A stretch of DNA of 64,000 bases. Origin: Bacillota bacterium (GTDB taxonomy: Bacteria; Bacillota; Bacilli; Alicyclobacillales; SLC66). The notes under the pieces were generated by a model. The model was given only the letters and a program-made list of their open reading frames with translations, had not been told where the DNA came from and searched no databases. The stretch covers positions 16,053 through 80,052 of the forward strand of contig JAKADA010000007.1 in the NCBI GenBank assembly GCA_021820975.1, read 5' to 3'. Position 1 is the first letter of the stretch, and the number at the start of each line of letters is the position of its first letter. The translations under genes were made by a program, and so were the position numbers. Of the stretch, positions 35,170 to 43,239 are shown piece by piece.

Positions 35170-36575
35170 TCTGATTCACCACCTTGCGCAATGAATTTTT
35201 CATCACGAAACCATGCCATAACGATAGGAGTTCCTTGCTCTTTCATTCGTTCCACACAATGAGGTACGACCCCTGTTGGGCGATAGCGTCCCAGTACAGT
35301 ACCATCAGGTGAACGGCCTGTTTGTTCAAAAATAAATACATCTTGTAAGGTGATTTGTTCGCTTTCCATACCAAGTACTTCTGTGATGTGCGTAATACGA
35401 CGTTTACCATCAGGCATTCTTGCTTGATGTACGATTAATTGCACAGCAGACGAAATTTGTTCCCTAATAGCTCGAGATGGTAACTCCATGCCTGCCATCA
35501 TCACCATCGTTTCTAAGCGGCGTACCATATCACGGGGAGAATTGGCATGACCGGTAGTCAAAGATCCATCATGCCCTGTGTTCATCGCCTGAAGCATATC
35601 AAGTGCCTCTGACCCACGTACTTCACCAACCACAATGCGGTCAGGACGCATACGTAAAGCATTTTTCACCAAATCGCGAATCGTAACTGTACCTTTGCCT
35701 TCTACATTTGCGGGTCGTGTTTCTAAAGAAACGAGATGCTTCTGCTGCAAGCGTAATTCGGCAGCATCCTCGATCGTTAAAATTCGCTCCTGTTCACCGA
35801 TGAAACTTGACAGTACATTAAGTGTTGTTGTTTTGCCAGAGCCTGTTCCACCCGAAATCACGATGTTCACACGAGCAGCGATGGCACTTTTTAAAAACTC
35901 TGCCATCGCAGGCGTTAGTGTTCCTCTTGTCAGTAAATCAGTCACTTGCAAAGGGATGCTGGCGAATTTTCGAATCGTAACACACGGACCCTTTAATGCT
36001 AAAGGCGGAATAATAGCATGCACACGAGAACCATCCGGTAATCGAGCATCAACATAAGGCGTCGCCTCATCAATGCGACGACCAATGGGTGAAACAATCT
36101 TTTCAATGATACGCATAACATGTTCATCATCTTTAAATTGTGCCTGCGTTTCTTCAATTTTGCCCTGTCGTTCTATATATACCTGATCATGGGCAACCAC
36201 CATAATCTCACTAATTGAATCATCACGAAGTAATCCATCGATCGGTCCATAACCTGAAATCTCTGCCGTCAATTCATCCAACAAAGTATCCTGATCTGTT
36301 TTCGTTAAAACAACCTGTTCTTTTGTCAAAAAATTTTCAAAAAGTTGTGCTAATTCTACATGATCTTCCCTTTGTGTGAGATCGTCGACCAGTTGGACAT
36401 GAGCTTTTGCTTTAATCTGTGCTAGCATGCTTGCGTTACTGGAGTTTGTTTCCTTAGATTGAATCGGCGTTTCCTTTTGGGTGCTGTCCACATGTTCAAC
36501 CGTCTCTAAAACACGAGATACAAGAGATGCATTAGCGGCATTACGTGTGCGTTCCATTCGTTGCAAAAGTGACAT
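35166..36575 (-). CDS. tadA: Tad pilus secretion ATPase TadA (CpaF)
   Basis: Hexameric VirB11/GspE-family ATPase driving Flp pilus assembly. The 469-residue protein shows LTAEISGYGPIDGLLRDDSI, Walker A GGTGSGKTTTLNVL, Asp box TIEDAAELRLQ, Walker B PDRIVVGEVRG and His box MNTGHDGSLTTGHANS. GAGGTGAT precedes the ATG. The CpaF family is believed to drive both extension and retraction, fitting the lack of a second ATPase here. Confidence 0.95.
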   Translation of the reverse strand: MSLLQRMERTRNAANASLVSRVLETVEHVDSTQKETPIQSKETNSSNASMLAQIKAKAHVQLVDDLTQREDHVELAQLFENFLTKEQVVLTKTDQDTLLDELTAEISGYGPIDGLLRDDSISEIMVVAHDQVYIERQGKIEETQAQFKDDEHVMRIIEKIVSPIGRRIDEATPYVDARLPDGSRVHAIIPPLALKGPCVTIRKFASIPLQVTDLLTRGTLTPAMAEFLKSAIAARVNIVISGGTGSGKTTTLNVLSSFIGEQERILTIEDAAELRLQQKHLVSLETRPANVEGKGTVTIRDLVKNALRMRPDRIVVGEVRGSEALDMLQAMNTGHDGSLTTGHANSPRDMVRRLETMVMMAGMELPSRAIREQISSAVQLIVHQARMPDGKRRITHITEVLGMESEQITLQDVFIFEQTGRSPDGTVLGRYRPTGVVPHCVERMKEQGTPIVMAWFRDEKFIAQGGESE

Positions 36576-36581
36576 ATCGCA

Positions 36582-37793
36582 TCACCTCGCCTTTAAAGAG
36601 AATCGTCGAAAAAAGGTAGTTTTAATTTTATCGCGTGTTATTCTTGTTTCCGTAGAAGTGATTTTTTGAGCGATATGTTGAATATCATGCGCTATGCGAG
36701 TGCGTTTTGTTTGTAAGACAACAGGGATACCAAGATTAACGGCGGTGCTCGTTGCCAAAGAGTCAAACCCAATTGTGCTGTACGTCTCAAGAGACAAGAC
36801 TTCCTGTGCCATCGTTCCAGGTAACGTACCACGCTCAACATAGAGACTTTTCCATAATGACAAATCATACCCGAGTGTTTTTATGACGTTTAGCATTCGG
36901 CGATTATCTCGTACACTAGCAAGATCCGCCGTGCTGACAAGAAACACATCATCAGCCGCATCAATAGCAGCAAAAAACATGTCTTGTAACGGGCTTGCTG
37001 TATCGACGATCACGTAATCAAAATCTTTTCGCAATGTGCGTAACAACCCTTGAATGAAATTCGGCGTGATATATTCACCTTGTTCCACAGCAGAGGGTGC
37101 CGGTAATACATGCAACCCTGTCTCATGGCTCGTGAGGTACGCGTGTACAACTTCAGCATAGCCCTGGCCCTCAAGGAGTAACGTGTAAATTGTCCGTTGC
37201 GTGTCCGATATGCCCAAAAGCGTTGTCACATCGCCAAAAGCTAAGTCCAAGTCAACAAGTACCACACTTTTTCCACGACGCGCTAGCTCAACACCGAGAT
37301 TGACGCTTAGCATGGTTTTGCCGACGCCGCCCTTCGCACTTACAAAAGCCATAATTCGCGATCTTGTTTTAAAGCGATCATTTAAGATAACTGACGTAGC
37401 AACACGTTTTTGTTGTTCATCGCGAGAATATACATTACGAATAGCCGTGAGCATACTTTCTGAGCTAAACGGCTTTAGTAGGTACTCCTTAGCGCCTGCC
37501 TGCAAAGCTCGCTTTAAAGCCTGAAATTCTTCTTGAACAGAGACAATGACGACAGAGACATCGGGTAATGTATCCGCGATTTTTTGTGTAGCTTCAATGC
37601 CATCCATCACAGGCATATTGATATCCATCAGCACGATATCCGGTTTAAAAGAGGCAGCCATTTCACACGCCTCTTTGCCGTCGATCGCTTCCCCTATAAT
37701 CTCGATATCTTGGGCATAACTTAACAACATTCGTTCCGTATCACGGATCTCTTTTGCATCATCGACAAGAAGCACCTGAATTTTTTGCGCCAT
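36582..37793 (-). CDS. tadZ: TadZ/CpaE: receiver domain fused to ParA-like ATPase
   Basis: Polar localisation factor of the Tad system. Residues 1-125 form a response-regulator receiver with complete phosphorylation residues (LLVDD, phospho-Asp in LMDINMPVMDG, Ser in IVSVQ, Lys in YLLKPF). Residues 140-400 form a MinD/ParA-like ATPase with deviant Walker A AKGGVGKTM and VDLDLAFGDVTTLLGI. ATG 37793 follows GGAGGTG. In many CpaE proteins the receiver is degenerate; here it looks functional. Confidence 0.9.
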   Translation of the reverse strand: MAQKIQVLLVDDAKEIRDTERMLLSYAQDIEIIGEAIDGKEACEMAASFKPDIVLMDINMPVMDGIEATQKIADTLPDVSVVIVSVQEEFQALKRALQAGAKEYLLKPFSSESMLTAIRNVYSRDEQQKRVATSVILNDRFKTRSRIMAFVSAKGGVGKTMLSVNLGVELARRGKSVVLVDLDLAFGDVTTLLGISDTQRTIYTLLLEGQGYAEVVHAYLTSHETGLHVLPAPSAVEQGEYITPNFIQGLLRTLRKDFDYVIVDTASPLQDMFFAAIDAADDVFLVSTADLASVRDNRRMLNVIKTLGYDLSLWKSLYVERGTLPGTMAQEVLSLETYSTIGFDSLATSTAVNLGIPVVLQTKRTRIAHDIQHIAQKITSTETRITRDKIKTTFFRRFSLKAR

Positions 37794-37797
37794 GTCA

Positions 37798-38553
37798 TCA
37801 CCTCCCAAGTACCGTGCTATCGGTGACCACTGGGCTATTTGCTAACTCTTTACTCTTTGAAGCAGATTGCAACAACAAATCAAGTTCTCCATAAGCATTG
37901 ACAAAGCCAATTTGCTGAGCAACCTTCGGTGTGACAGCTAACACCACCGTTGCAGAATTAGCCAAGGCTGGCGTGGCATTGGTTGATGGAGAGTTGACTT
38001 GTGTCTGACTGATTGCACTAGGTGTCGGTGCAGAGAGCACCTGAATATTTTGAGCAATAATATGTGCTGCATCACTGTGAGTTCCCGTATACTCTTTGCT
38101 TAGAACAGCCAAGATAGCCACATGATCCCCGGGCAAAATATCACCGCCTGCATCATTAACAGCATTGTAGACAACGCTCATCGCAAGAAGCCCGGATGGT
38201 ACGTGATCAGAAAGTCGTGGTGATAAGGATGTAGATGTAAGCATCGGTGCCACGATTTGTTGCCCGCGATAGATAGGTTGATTGGCGATCTTGCCTAGCG
38301 CACCTTGCAAAGTAGCAAGGGAACCAGTCTCTTTTCCTAACACCGGAATTAAAGTCACCGTGACCATCGTTGCATTGATGTGAGTGCCGGCAACCATATC
38401 TTTCGTGGCCATCACCACAGGAGCTTCATGGATGCCTTGTCGTTGCTTTTGCACCAATGCGTTGATTTGTCCTTGTACCACCAATGCCGTAAGTAGGGCA
38501 AGTATCAATGACCCTGCGAAAAGTAGCCATGATAGGCGCTTTTGCTTATGCAC
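37798..38553 (-). CDS. cpaB: Flp pilus assembly protein CpaB/RcpC
   Basis: SAF-domain protein of the Tad locus. After an N-terminal membrane helix (WLLFAGSLILALLTALVV) the SAF/ChapFlgA domain is clear (VVMATKDMVAGTHINATMV, GKIANQPIYRGQQIVAPML), then the RcpC domain (GLLAMSVVYNAVNDAGGDIL). GTG start with GGAGG upstream. Its last codons hold the ribosome-binding site of tadZ. No secretin gene is present, as expected in a monoderm. Confidence 0.9.
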   Translation of the reverse strand: MHKQKRLSWLLFAGSLILALLTALVVQGQINALVQKQRQGIHEAPVVMATKDMVAGTHINATMVTVTLIPVLGKETGSLATLQGALGKIANQPIYRGQQIVAPMLTSTSLSPRLSDHVPSGLLAMSVVYNAVNDAGGDILPGDHVAILAVLSKEYTGTHSDAAHIIAQNIQVLSAPTPSAISQTQVNSPSTNATPALANSATVVLAVTPKVAQQIGFVNAYGELDLLLQSASKSKELANSPVVTDSTVLGR

Positions 38554-38579
38554 GATACATTCCTCCGCAGAACTTCACC

Positions 38580-39470
38580 CTAGTGTGTTAGGTGAACCCC
38601 ATAAAGTCCAAATTCTGTAGATGAACCAACGATGCCTGGAACTACCAATTGTTTAAATCGTCCTAGAATTTGCTGATGTCCTCCACTATAAGTCAAACCA
38701 TCAAGATAAAAAGCAGCAAAACCGACGACGGTCACCGTCCCTTTGCCATTTGGCCAAGGCCCCGCAATGACAGGCAAGAGCATCATACGAGGGCTAGTCT
38801 CCGTTGCCGTTTGAAAAGTGTCGTTAACACCTTGCTGTAAGCGATATAAAATAGCGGTACGCACAGGACCATCCATAACGCCTGTTTCTGTAGGTAACGA
38901 GTCGCCTACGGCAATCGTTCCACCATAGCCGCACATCAAATTTTGTTCTAATGTAGAAGCTCCATTGCCACCTAGTGCTAAAAAACCGTAGTTGCCTGTC
39001 GATCCTTCGCCAGCACCTTGAGATAACGCATAGGACTTTCCATAGGAAAAATTTTGTTGTTCGACAGCCAAAGGGACAAAACCGGTTCCCTGTTGTAACG
39101 CGCCTACAGAAGCGGTCGATGATGCAGCGATAGTCGCTTTTGTGTCACCAAAAACTCTGGCAAAATACAAAGGCACAAATTGAGTACGAGATACAGTTAC
39201 CGAACCTGCTGCTAAATTCACCACAACGTTATCGGCTTGTTCATGATTTTGAACGACATACGATAATGCTGCAGCTTGGGCTACATTCGTTCCTGCAAAA
39301 AGTTGTTGTGCGCCAGCCAAAGCTCCTGCATCAAGAGCATTAGCCAATTTCGTTTGTTCAAAAAAGACAACACCAATATCCGTAACTAAAGCGATGGCAG
39401 ACAACAAAACCACCATAGCAAGCGCAGTAAAAACGGCGATATTCCCTGTATCCTCTCGCCAACTGTGCAT
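38580..39470 (-). CDS. tadG: TadG-like Flp pilus-associated protein
   Basis: Putative Flp pilus-assembly TadE/G-like protein: N-terminal pseudopilin-like helix (DTGNIAVFTALAMVVLLSAI) with the AxxTDxG region (ALVTDIGVVFFEQTKLANAL), then an extracellular beta-rich domain of about 240 residues. The vWA region of full TadG is absent, so this is a short form. ATG 39470 is 8 bases after GGAG; GTG 39479 overlapping the tadE stop is the alternative. Confidence 0.8.
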   Translation of the reverse strand: MHSWREDTGNIAVFTALAMVVLLSAIALVTDIGVVFFEQTKLANALDAGALAGAQQLFAGTNVAQAAALSYVVQNHEQADNVVVNLAAGSVTVSRTQFVPLYFARVFGDTKATIAASSTASVGALQQGTGFVPLAVEQQNFSYGKSYALSQGAGEGSTGNYGFLALGGNGASTLEQNLMCGYGGTIAVGDSLPTETGVMDGPVRTAILYRLQQGVNDTFQTATETSPRMMLLPVIAGPWPNGKGTVTVVGFAAFYLDGLTYSGGHQQILGRFKQLVVPGIVGSSTEFGLYGVHLTH

Positions 39471-39475
39471 AACCG

Positions 39476-39862
39476 TCACTCCACTCGCATCGTCGTTGCA
39501 GCAGTAATCGTCAGCGGATTGGGGAAAAATAAGCTTAGTGGCGGATCAAACGTCATTGGATACGAGATTGACACCGTCACTGGATCACCACTTGTTCGTT
39601 CGCCAGGGGTAATGATGATATGCAATAAATTCGCTTGCAACACAGATGCACCTTGAACGATAACCTGACTGATTTGTAGATCACTATCTCCAATACTTGC
39701 ATACCGGGCTGCATCTCTAGCTGCTTCTTGCAACACCAAATCTGTCATAAAAAATTTTCCAAAATCAAAAATCGCAATCAAAATCAATAACAACATAGGC
39801 AATACGATAGAAAATTCGACTAAAGACTGGCCAGAATCATCGCGAAGCCACCGTGATTTCAC
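39476..39862 (-). CDS. tadE: TadE-like pseudopilin
   Basis: 128-residue minor pseudopilin of the Tad system: short charged leader then DSGQSLVEFSIVLPMLLLIL with the TadE signature G-x-x-x-x-E-F, followed by a small domain (EAARDAARYASIG). GTG with GGGTGGG upstream. Overlaps or abuts tadG. Confidence 0.88.
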   Translation of the reverse strand: MKSRWLRDDSGQSLVEFSIVLPMLLLILIAIFDFGKFFMTDLVLQEAARDAARYASIGDSDLQISQVIVQGASVLQANLLHIIITPGERTSGDPVTVSISYPMTFDPPLSLFFPNPLTITAATTMRVE

Positions 39863-39938
39863 GATTTCCCACCCCTTTAGCCGTTATTGCTAAAAAGGAG
39901 AGCAGCATGATAGCGTGCTCTCCCACCCTATACAGTAA

Positions 39939-40151
39939 TTAGACTTGTGTCGTGATGGACTTAAAGACATTACCTAATCCGCCACCAAGAAGCGTCAAAG
40001 CTCCAATTAACACAACGGCAATTAACGCGATAATCAGTCCGTACTCTACCATGCCTTGACCACGGTCATCAGACAATTTGGCTTGGACCCAAACAATATT
40101 TTTGATTGCACGATGGGATAATACCGATAAAAAATTTGTCCGATGTTTCAT
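39939..40151 (-). CDS. flp: Flp family type IVb pilin
   Basis: Major subunit of the Tad pilus. The product has a leader of about 33 residues ending in DDRG, then QGMVEYGLIIALIAVVLIGA with Glu5-Tyr6, the Flp signature, and a short tail (GLGNVFKSITTQV). ATG 40151 with GGGGAG upstream; the open frame continues to 40184 without support. Separated from the regulator genes by a terminator and direct repeats, so it is likely the first gene of the structural operon. No dedicated TadV-type peptidase is present nearby. Confidence 0.9.
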   Translation of the reverse strand: MKHRTNFLSVLSHRAIKNIVWVQAKLSDDRGQGMVEYGLIIALIAVVLIGALTLLGGGLGNVFKSITTQV

Positions 40152-40212
40152 AAGTATCCAGCTCCCCTTTGTTTTCACCGTCATAACGGCTTGTCTCTAC
40201 CTGTTTATAGTG

Positions 40213-40249
40213 TAAAAAAAGAAGTGCTTTACCACGAGGGTAAGCACTC
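40213..40249 (-). terminator. Terminator between the response regulator gene and flp
   Basis: Arms agtgcttacc and ggtaaagcact (one bulge, 5-base loop) are followed by TCTTTTTTT on the minus strand. It separates the kinase/regulator genes from the pilin operon, suggesting separate or attenuated transcription of the structural genes. Confidence 0.8.
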
Positions 40250-40288
40250 CTATCTTTGCGTAGGACAAAACACCTAGATTTGCGTAGG
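40249..40288 (-). repeat. Two 16-bp direct repeats upstream of flp
   Basis: On the minus strand CCTACGCAAATCTAGG (40273-40288) and CCTACGCAAAGATAGG (40249-40264) differ at two positions and are phased 24 bp apart. They lie between the response regulator stop and the flp promoter/terminator region and are a plausible binding site for that regulator. Confidence 0.6.
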
Positions 40289-40294
40289 CTGCAA

Positions 40295-40987
40295 TCAGGA
40301 AGGAACAGCCGCTAGTTCGTTGACCAAGTGTTCGTTCAACGCGAGAACTACCGCCTTTGTGCGGTTGGGAACACCGAGTTTTTGCAAGATATTTGTCGTA
40401 TGATTGCGTGCCGTTTTGCTCGTAATCACAAGGGCATGCGCGATCTCGTCATTATCATAACCGGAAACCATCAAACGTAAGACTTCAATCTCTCGTTTAG
40501 TAAGGGCATAATGATCAGAAGTATAGGTATCACACGTCGACTTTTTCACCCCATGTTTACTTTCAACAAGGGCATCCATCATGAAACCATGCAATCGAAA
40601 ATCGAGAAAACGACCTCCCTTAGCAAGCGTCATAATGGCCATGAAGAGAGTAGGAGCATCTGTATCTTTTAACATGTAACCTTGAACGCCAGCATCAATC
40701 GCATCGAGGACAAGATCTTTACTATCATGATTTGTCAATATCAAAATGGGAGTCATAATACCTTTTGCTCGAATCTCTTTGGCTGTATCAATACCGGATT
40801 GATCTGGTAACCCGATATCAAGTAAAATCACATCAACCTTCAATGTGGATAAAACAGCTAGTGTTTCTTTGGCATCACGGGTAGTTTTTGTCACAACACA
40901 TGTCCCACTGTACAACAGCAATGCCTCGATTCCACTGACGAAAAGAGTCTGATCATCTGCCACCAAGACTTGAATTACATCACTCAT
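40295..40987 (-). CDS. NarL/FixJ family response regulator
   Basis: Two-component transcription regulator, 230 residues. Receiver domain 1-120 with VADDQ, phospho-Asp in ILLDIGLPDQSG, and LKD near 105; LuxR-type HTH at about 155-220 (LTKREIEVLRLMVSGYDNDE, TSKTARNHTTNILQKLG). ATG overlaps the kinase stop by 8 bases, so the pair is co-translated. Adjacent Tad genes and the direct repeats suggest it controls pilus expression. Closest well-known relatives are DegU and LiaR types. Confidence 0.92.
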   Translation of the reverse strand: MSDVIQVLVADDQTLFVSGIEALLLYSGTCVVTKTTRDAKETLAVLSTLKVDVILLDIGLPDQSGIDTAKEIRAKGIMTPILILTNHDSKDLVLDAIDAGVQGYMLKDTDAPTLFMAIMTLAKGGRFLDFRLHGFMMDALVESKHGVKKSTCDTYTSDHYALTKREIEVLRLMVSGYDNDEIAHALVITSKTARNHTTNILQKLGVPNRTKAVVLALNEHLVNELAAVPS

Positions 40988-41651
40988 GGTAGACGACCCC
41001 CAACATGTCTAATTGTCGTTCAAGGGGCAAAGAGAGTATTACGGTCGTACCCTGGCCAAAAATCGATTCAATCTGTACATCCGCATCAAGTAATCGAGCA
41101 CGCTCGTGCAAGCCAGTGAGGCCAAATCCCTGCGACATGGTATCCTCTTTACGAAAACCAACACCATCGTCATGAACACGAGCTATCAACGAATGTTTGT
41201 GATACGATACATGCACATCAATTTGCGAAGCATGGGCGTGTTTCAAACTATTGGTTATGCATTCTTGAATCATACGAAAGAAGGCTATGCCTAATAGATC
41301 AGGTAACGGACCAATGATTGTTTCGGCAACAATCATAACAGGAATGCGCGTTAGGTACTGACAGCGCTGTGCGTAATTCTCTAAAGCACTGATCAAACCA
41401 GTTTCTGCAATCTCTACGGGCCGCAAATCATAGATCATACGCCGTAACTCGCCTACCGAGGTACGCATCAAATCTTGAATGCGTGCAATTTCTGGCAGTA
41501 CTTTTTCAGGACTGTATTTGATCATCTCTTTCACGACCTCAAGACGCATCGTCAAATTCGTCAACAATTGCGCAGGCCCATCATGAATATCACGTGCTAG
41601 ACGTTTTCTTTCTTCCTCAATCGCTTCAATAGCCATGGTCTTACCATCCAT
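40980..41651 (-). CDS. Cytosolic DegS-like sensor histidine kinase
   Basis: HisKA_3/HATPase kinase of 223 residues. The phospho-acceptor box is RKRLARDIHDGPAQLLTNL (His about residue 22), followed by the dimerisation helices and an ATPase domain with CITNSLKHAHAS (N box), VHDDGVGF (G1) and GLTGLHERARLL (G2). It has no membrane segment and almost no N-terminal sensor region, so it needs a partner or an intracellular cue. AAGGAGGTG precedes the ATG. The leader carries a c-di-GMP riboswitch. Confidence 0.9.
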   Translation of the reverse strand: MDGKTMAIEAIEEERKRLARDIHDGPAQLLTNLTMRLEVVKEMIKYSPEKVLPEIARIQDLMRTSVGELRRMIYDLRPVEIAETGLISALENYAQRCQYLTRIPVMIVAETIIGPLPDLLGIAFFRMIQECITNSLKHAHASQIDVHVSYHKHSLIARVHDDGVGFRKEDTMSQGFGLTGLHERARLLDADVQIESIFGQGTTVILSLPLERQLDMLGVVYHE

Positions 41652-41699
41652 AAGGTTTCACCTCCTTACGTTTTGAACGGGGTTTTTACAACACAAATA

Positions 41700-41721
41700 C
41701 CCCTTCTGTATACAGAAGGGG
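41700..41721 (-). promoter_or_regulatory. 22-bp perfect palindrome in the kinase leader (possible expression platform)
   Basis: The segment is self-complementary (CCCCTTCT...AGAAGGGG) and on the mRNA is followed by UAUUUGUGUUGU. The GGGGU arm can alternatively pair with ACCCC 20 bases further on (41675-41680 region). It may be the terminator or switching helix of the upstream aptamer, about 50 bases before the kinase start. Confidence 0.5.
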
Positions 41722-41799
41722 TGAAAAAATATATGAATATACTACCATTTACCAAAATGTTCATAGCGAATCACCACACTCGTGTGAATTCGCCGAAGT

Positions 41800-41889
41800 A
41801 AATCCTTCGGCAACCTAGCTATCATGGCCGATAACGGCTTTAGACCCAAGGCTTTGCGTCCTTTGGTTTCCCAAAGTTTGCCCTTAACA
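41800..41889 (-). promoter_or_regulatory. Cyclic di-GMP-I (GEMM-I) riboswitch aptamer
   Basis: On the minus strand the GEMM-I landmarks occur in order: AAGGGCAAAC (41877-41886), P2 helix CTTTGG-GAAA-CCAAAG with the GAAA tetraloop, GGACGCAAAGCC, the tetraloop receptor GGTCTAAAGC, P3 GCCGTTATCGGC, ATGATAGCTAGG and GGTTGCCG (from about 41808). It aligns to the Vibrio Vc2 aptamer through all conserved blocks. Downstream, CCGAAG/CTTCGG can compete with P1. It lies in the leader of the kinase/regulator genes that precede the Tad locus. Confidence 0.92.
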
Positions 41890-41895
41890 AAGTTC

Positions 41896-41924
41896 ATTAT
41901 AAAAATCACTCAGAGATCTGTCAA
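41896..41924 (-). promoter_or_regulatory. Consensus SigA promoter of the riboswitch/two-component operon
   Basis: TTGACA (41919-41924), 17-base spacer, TATAAT (41896-41901) on the minus strand, a perfect consensus match. It overlaps the hemL stop codon; transcription would begin near 41889, directly at the 5' edge of the c-di-GMP aptamer. Confidence 0.88.
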
Positions 41925-43223
41925 CATATCACTCATGGCATTATCCATAGCTTCAATTGTGCGAGCTATGTCATCATCACTATGCACGAGAGAAACAAAT
42001 CCAGCTTCTAACTGAGATGGAGCTAAGTAAATGCCTCGATTTAACATAGCATGGAAATATCGGCTGTACATGGCACGATCCGCCCTTTGTGCACAATCGT
42101 AATCAGTCACCGGTTCATCTGTAAAAAAAGTACCGAACATAGCACCAATGGATGTCACATAGGCTGGAAGATGATGATTTTTAGCAGCTAACAAAAATCC
42201 CTGGCTAAGTGTTTTGGCCACAAACTCCATTCGCTCATAAACACCACTTTGCTGTAGCAGTCGAATGGTAGACAAACCTGCTGCCATCGCTAACGGATTC
42301 CCAGATAATGTACCAGCTTGGTAAACGGGACCAAGTGGTGCAACCATCGAAACAATATCAGCACGTCCACCATAGGCTCCGACAGGAAGTCCGCCACCAA
42401 TCACCTTGCCTAAAGTCGTCAAATCAGGAGTGATCCCAAAACGTTGTTGTGCCCCGCCGTACGCCACACGAAAACCGGTCATCACTTCGTCAAAAATTAA
42501 TAATGATCCATTCTCTTTTGTGATTTTACGCAAAAAATGAAGGAAATCAAGTTCTGGTAAAACCATTCCCATATTCCCTGCAACAGGCTCTACAATCACC
42601 GCAGCAATGTCTTGCCCATACCGTTCAAAAATTTCCTGCACTTGTTTTTGGTCATTATAAGGTGCGAGCAACGTATATTCGGCAACGCTAGGAATAACGC
42701 CTGGCGAATCTGGCAAGCCAAAAGTAGCTACACCAGATCCTGCACGAATTAACAAACCATCGGAATGACCATGATAACAACCAATAAATTTGACGATACG
42801 CGACTTCCCTGTAAAAGCACGAGCAAGACGAAGCGCACTCATCGTCGCCTCTGTACCTGAATTGACCATACGTAAAAGTTCCATCGAAGGATACGCACGT
42901 TGTACTTCTAGCGCAAGTTCTGTCTCAATTTCCGTAGGGGCACCAAAACTCGTCCCACGTCCTGCCTGTGATACCACCGCTTCGATAACCGTCGGATGAG
43001 CATGACCAACGATCAAAGGGCCCCAAGACAGCACGTAGTCTATGTATCGATTCCCATCAATATCAAACAGATAGGCACCTTCACCTCGATCGATAAAAGG
43101 AGGGTTGCCCGAAACAGCCTGAAAGGCACGCACAGGACTGTTCACACCGCCAGGAATAACTTTTTGTGCCTGCGCAAAAGCCTGCTTTGATCGAATCAAG
43201 GATAGTTCTTGGTGAGAATCCAT
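41910..43223 (-). CDS. hemL: Glutamate-1-semialdehyde 2,1-aminomutase
   Basis: PLP enzyme making 5-aminolevulinate from glutamate-1-semialdehyde (C5 haem pathway). The 437-residue sequence has [16 protein letters not shown] and the PLP-Lys motif [19 protein letters not shown] precedes the ATG. Last gene of the hemAXCDBL operon. Confidence 0.97.
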   Translation of the reverse strand: MDSHQELSLIRSKQAFAQAQKVIPGGVNSPVRAFQAVSGNPPFIDRGEGAYLFDIDGNRYIDYVLSWGPLIVGHAHPTVIEAVVSQAGRGTSFGAPTEIETELALEVQRAYPSMELLRMVNSGTEATMSALRLARAFTGKSRIVKFIGCYHGHSDGLLIRAGSGVATFGLPDSPGVIPSVAEYTLLAPYNDQKQVQEIFERYGQDIAAVIVEPVAGNMGMVLPELDFLHFLRKITKENGSLLIFDEVMTGFRVAYGGAQQRFGITPDLTTLGKVIGGGLPVGAYGGRADIVSMVAPLGPVYQAGTLSGNPLAMAAGLSTIRLLQQSGVYERMEFVAKTLSQGFLLAAKNHHLPAYVTSIGAMFGTFFTDEPVTDYDCAQRADRAMYSRYFHAMLNRGIYLAPSQLEAGFVSLVHSDDDIARTIEAMDNAMSDMLTDL

Positions 43224-43239
43224 TGTATTCGCTCCTTGT

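Noticed and set aside
35635..36057. 140-codon plus-strand ORF
   Set aside because: Antisense shadow of the tadA ATPase core.
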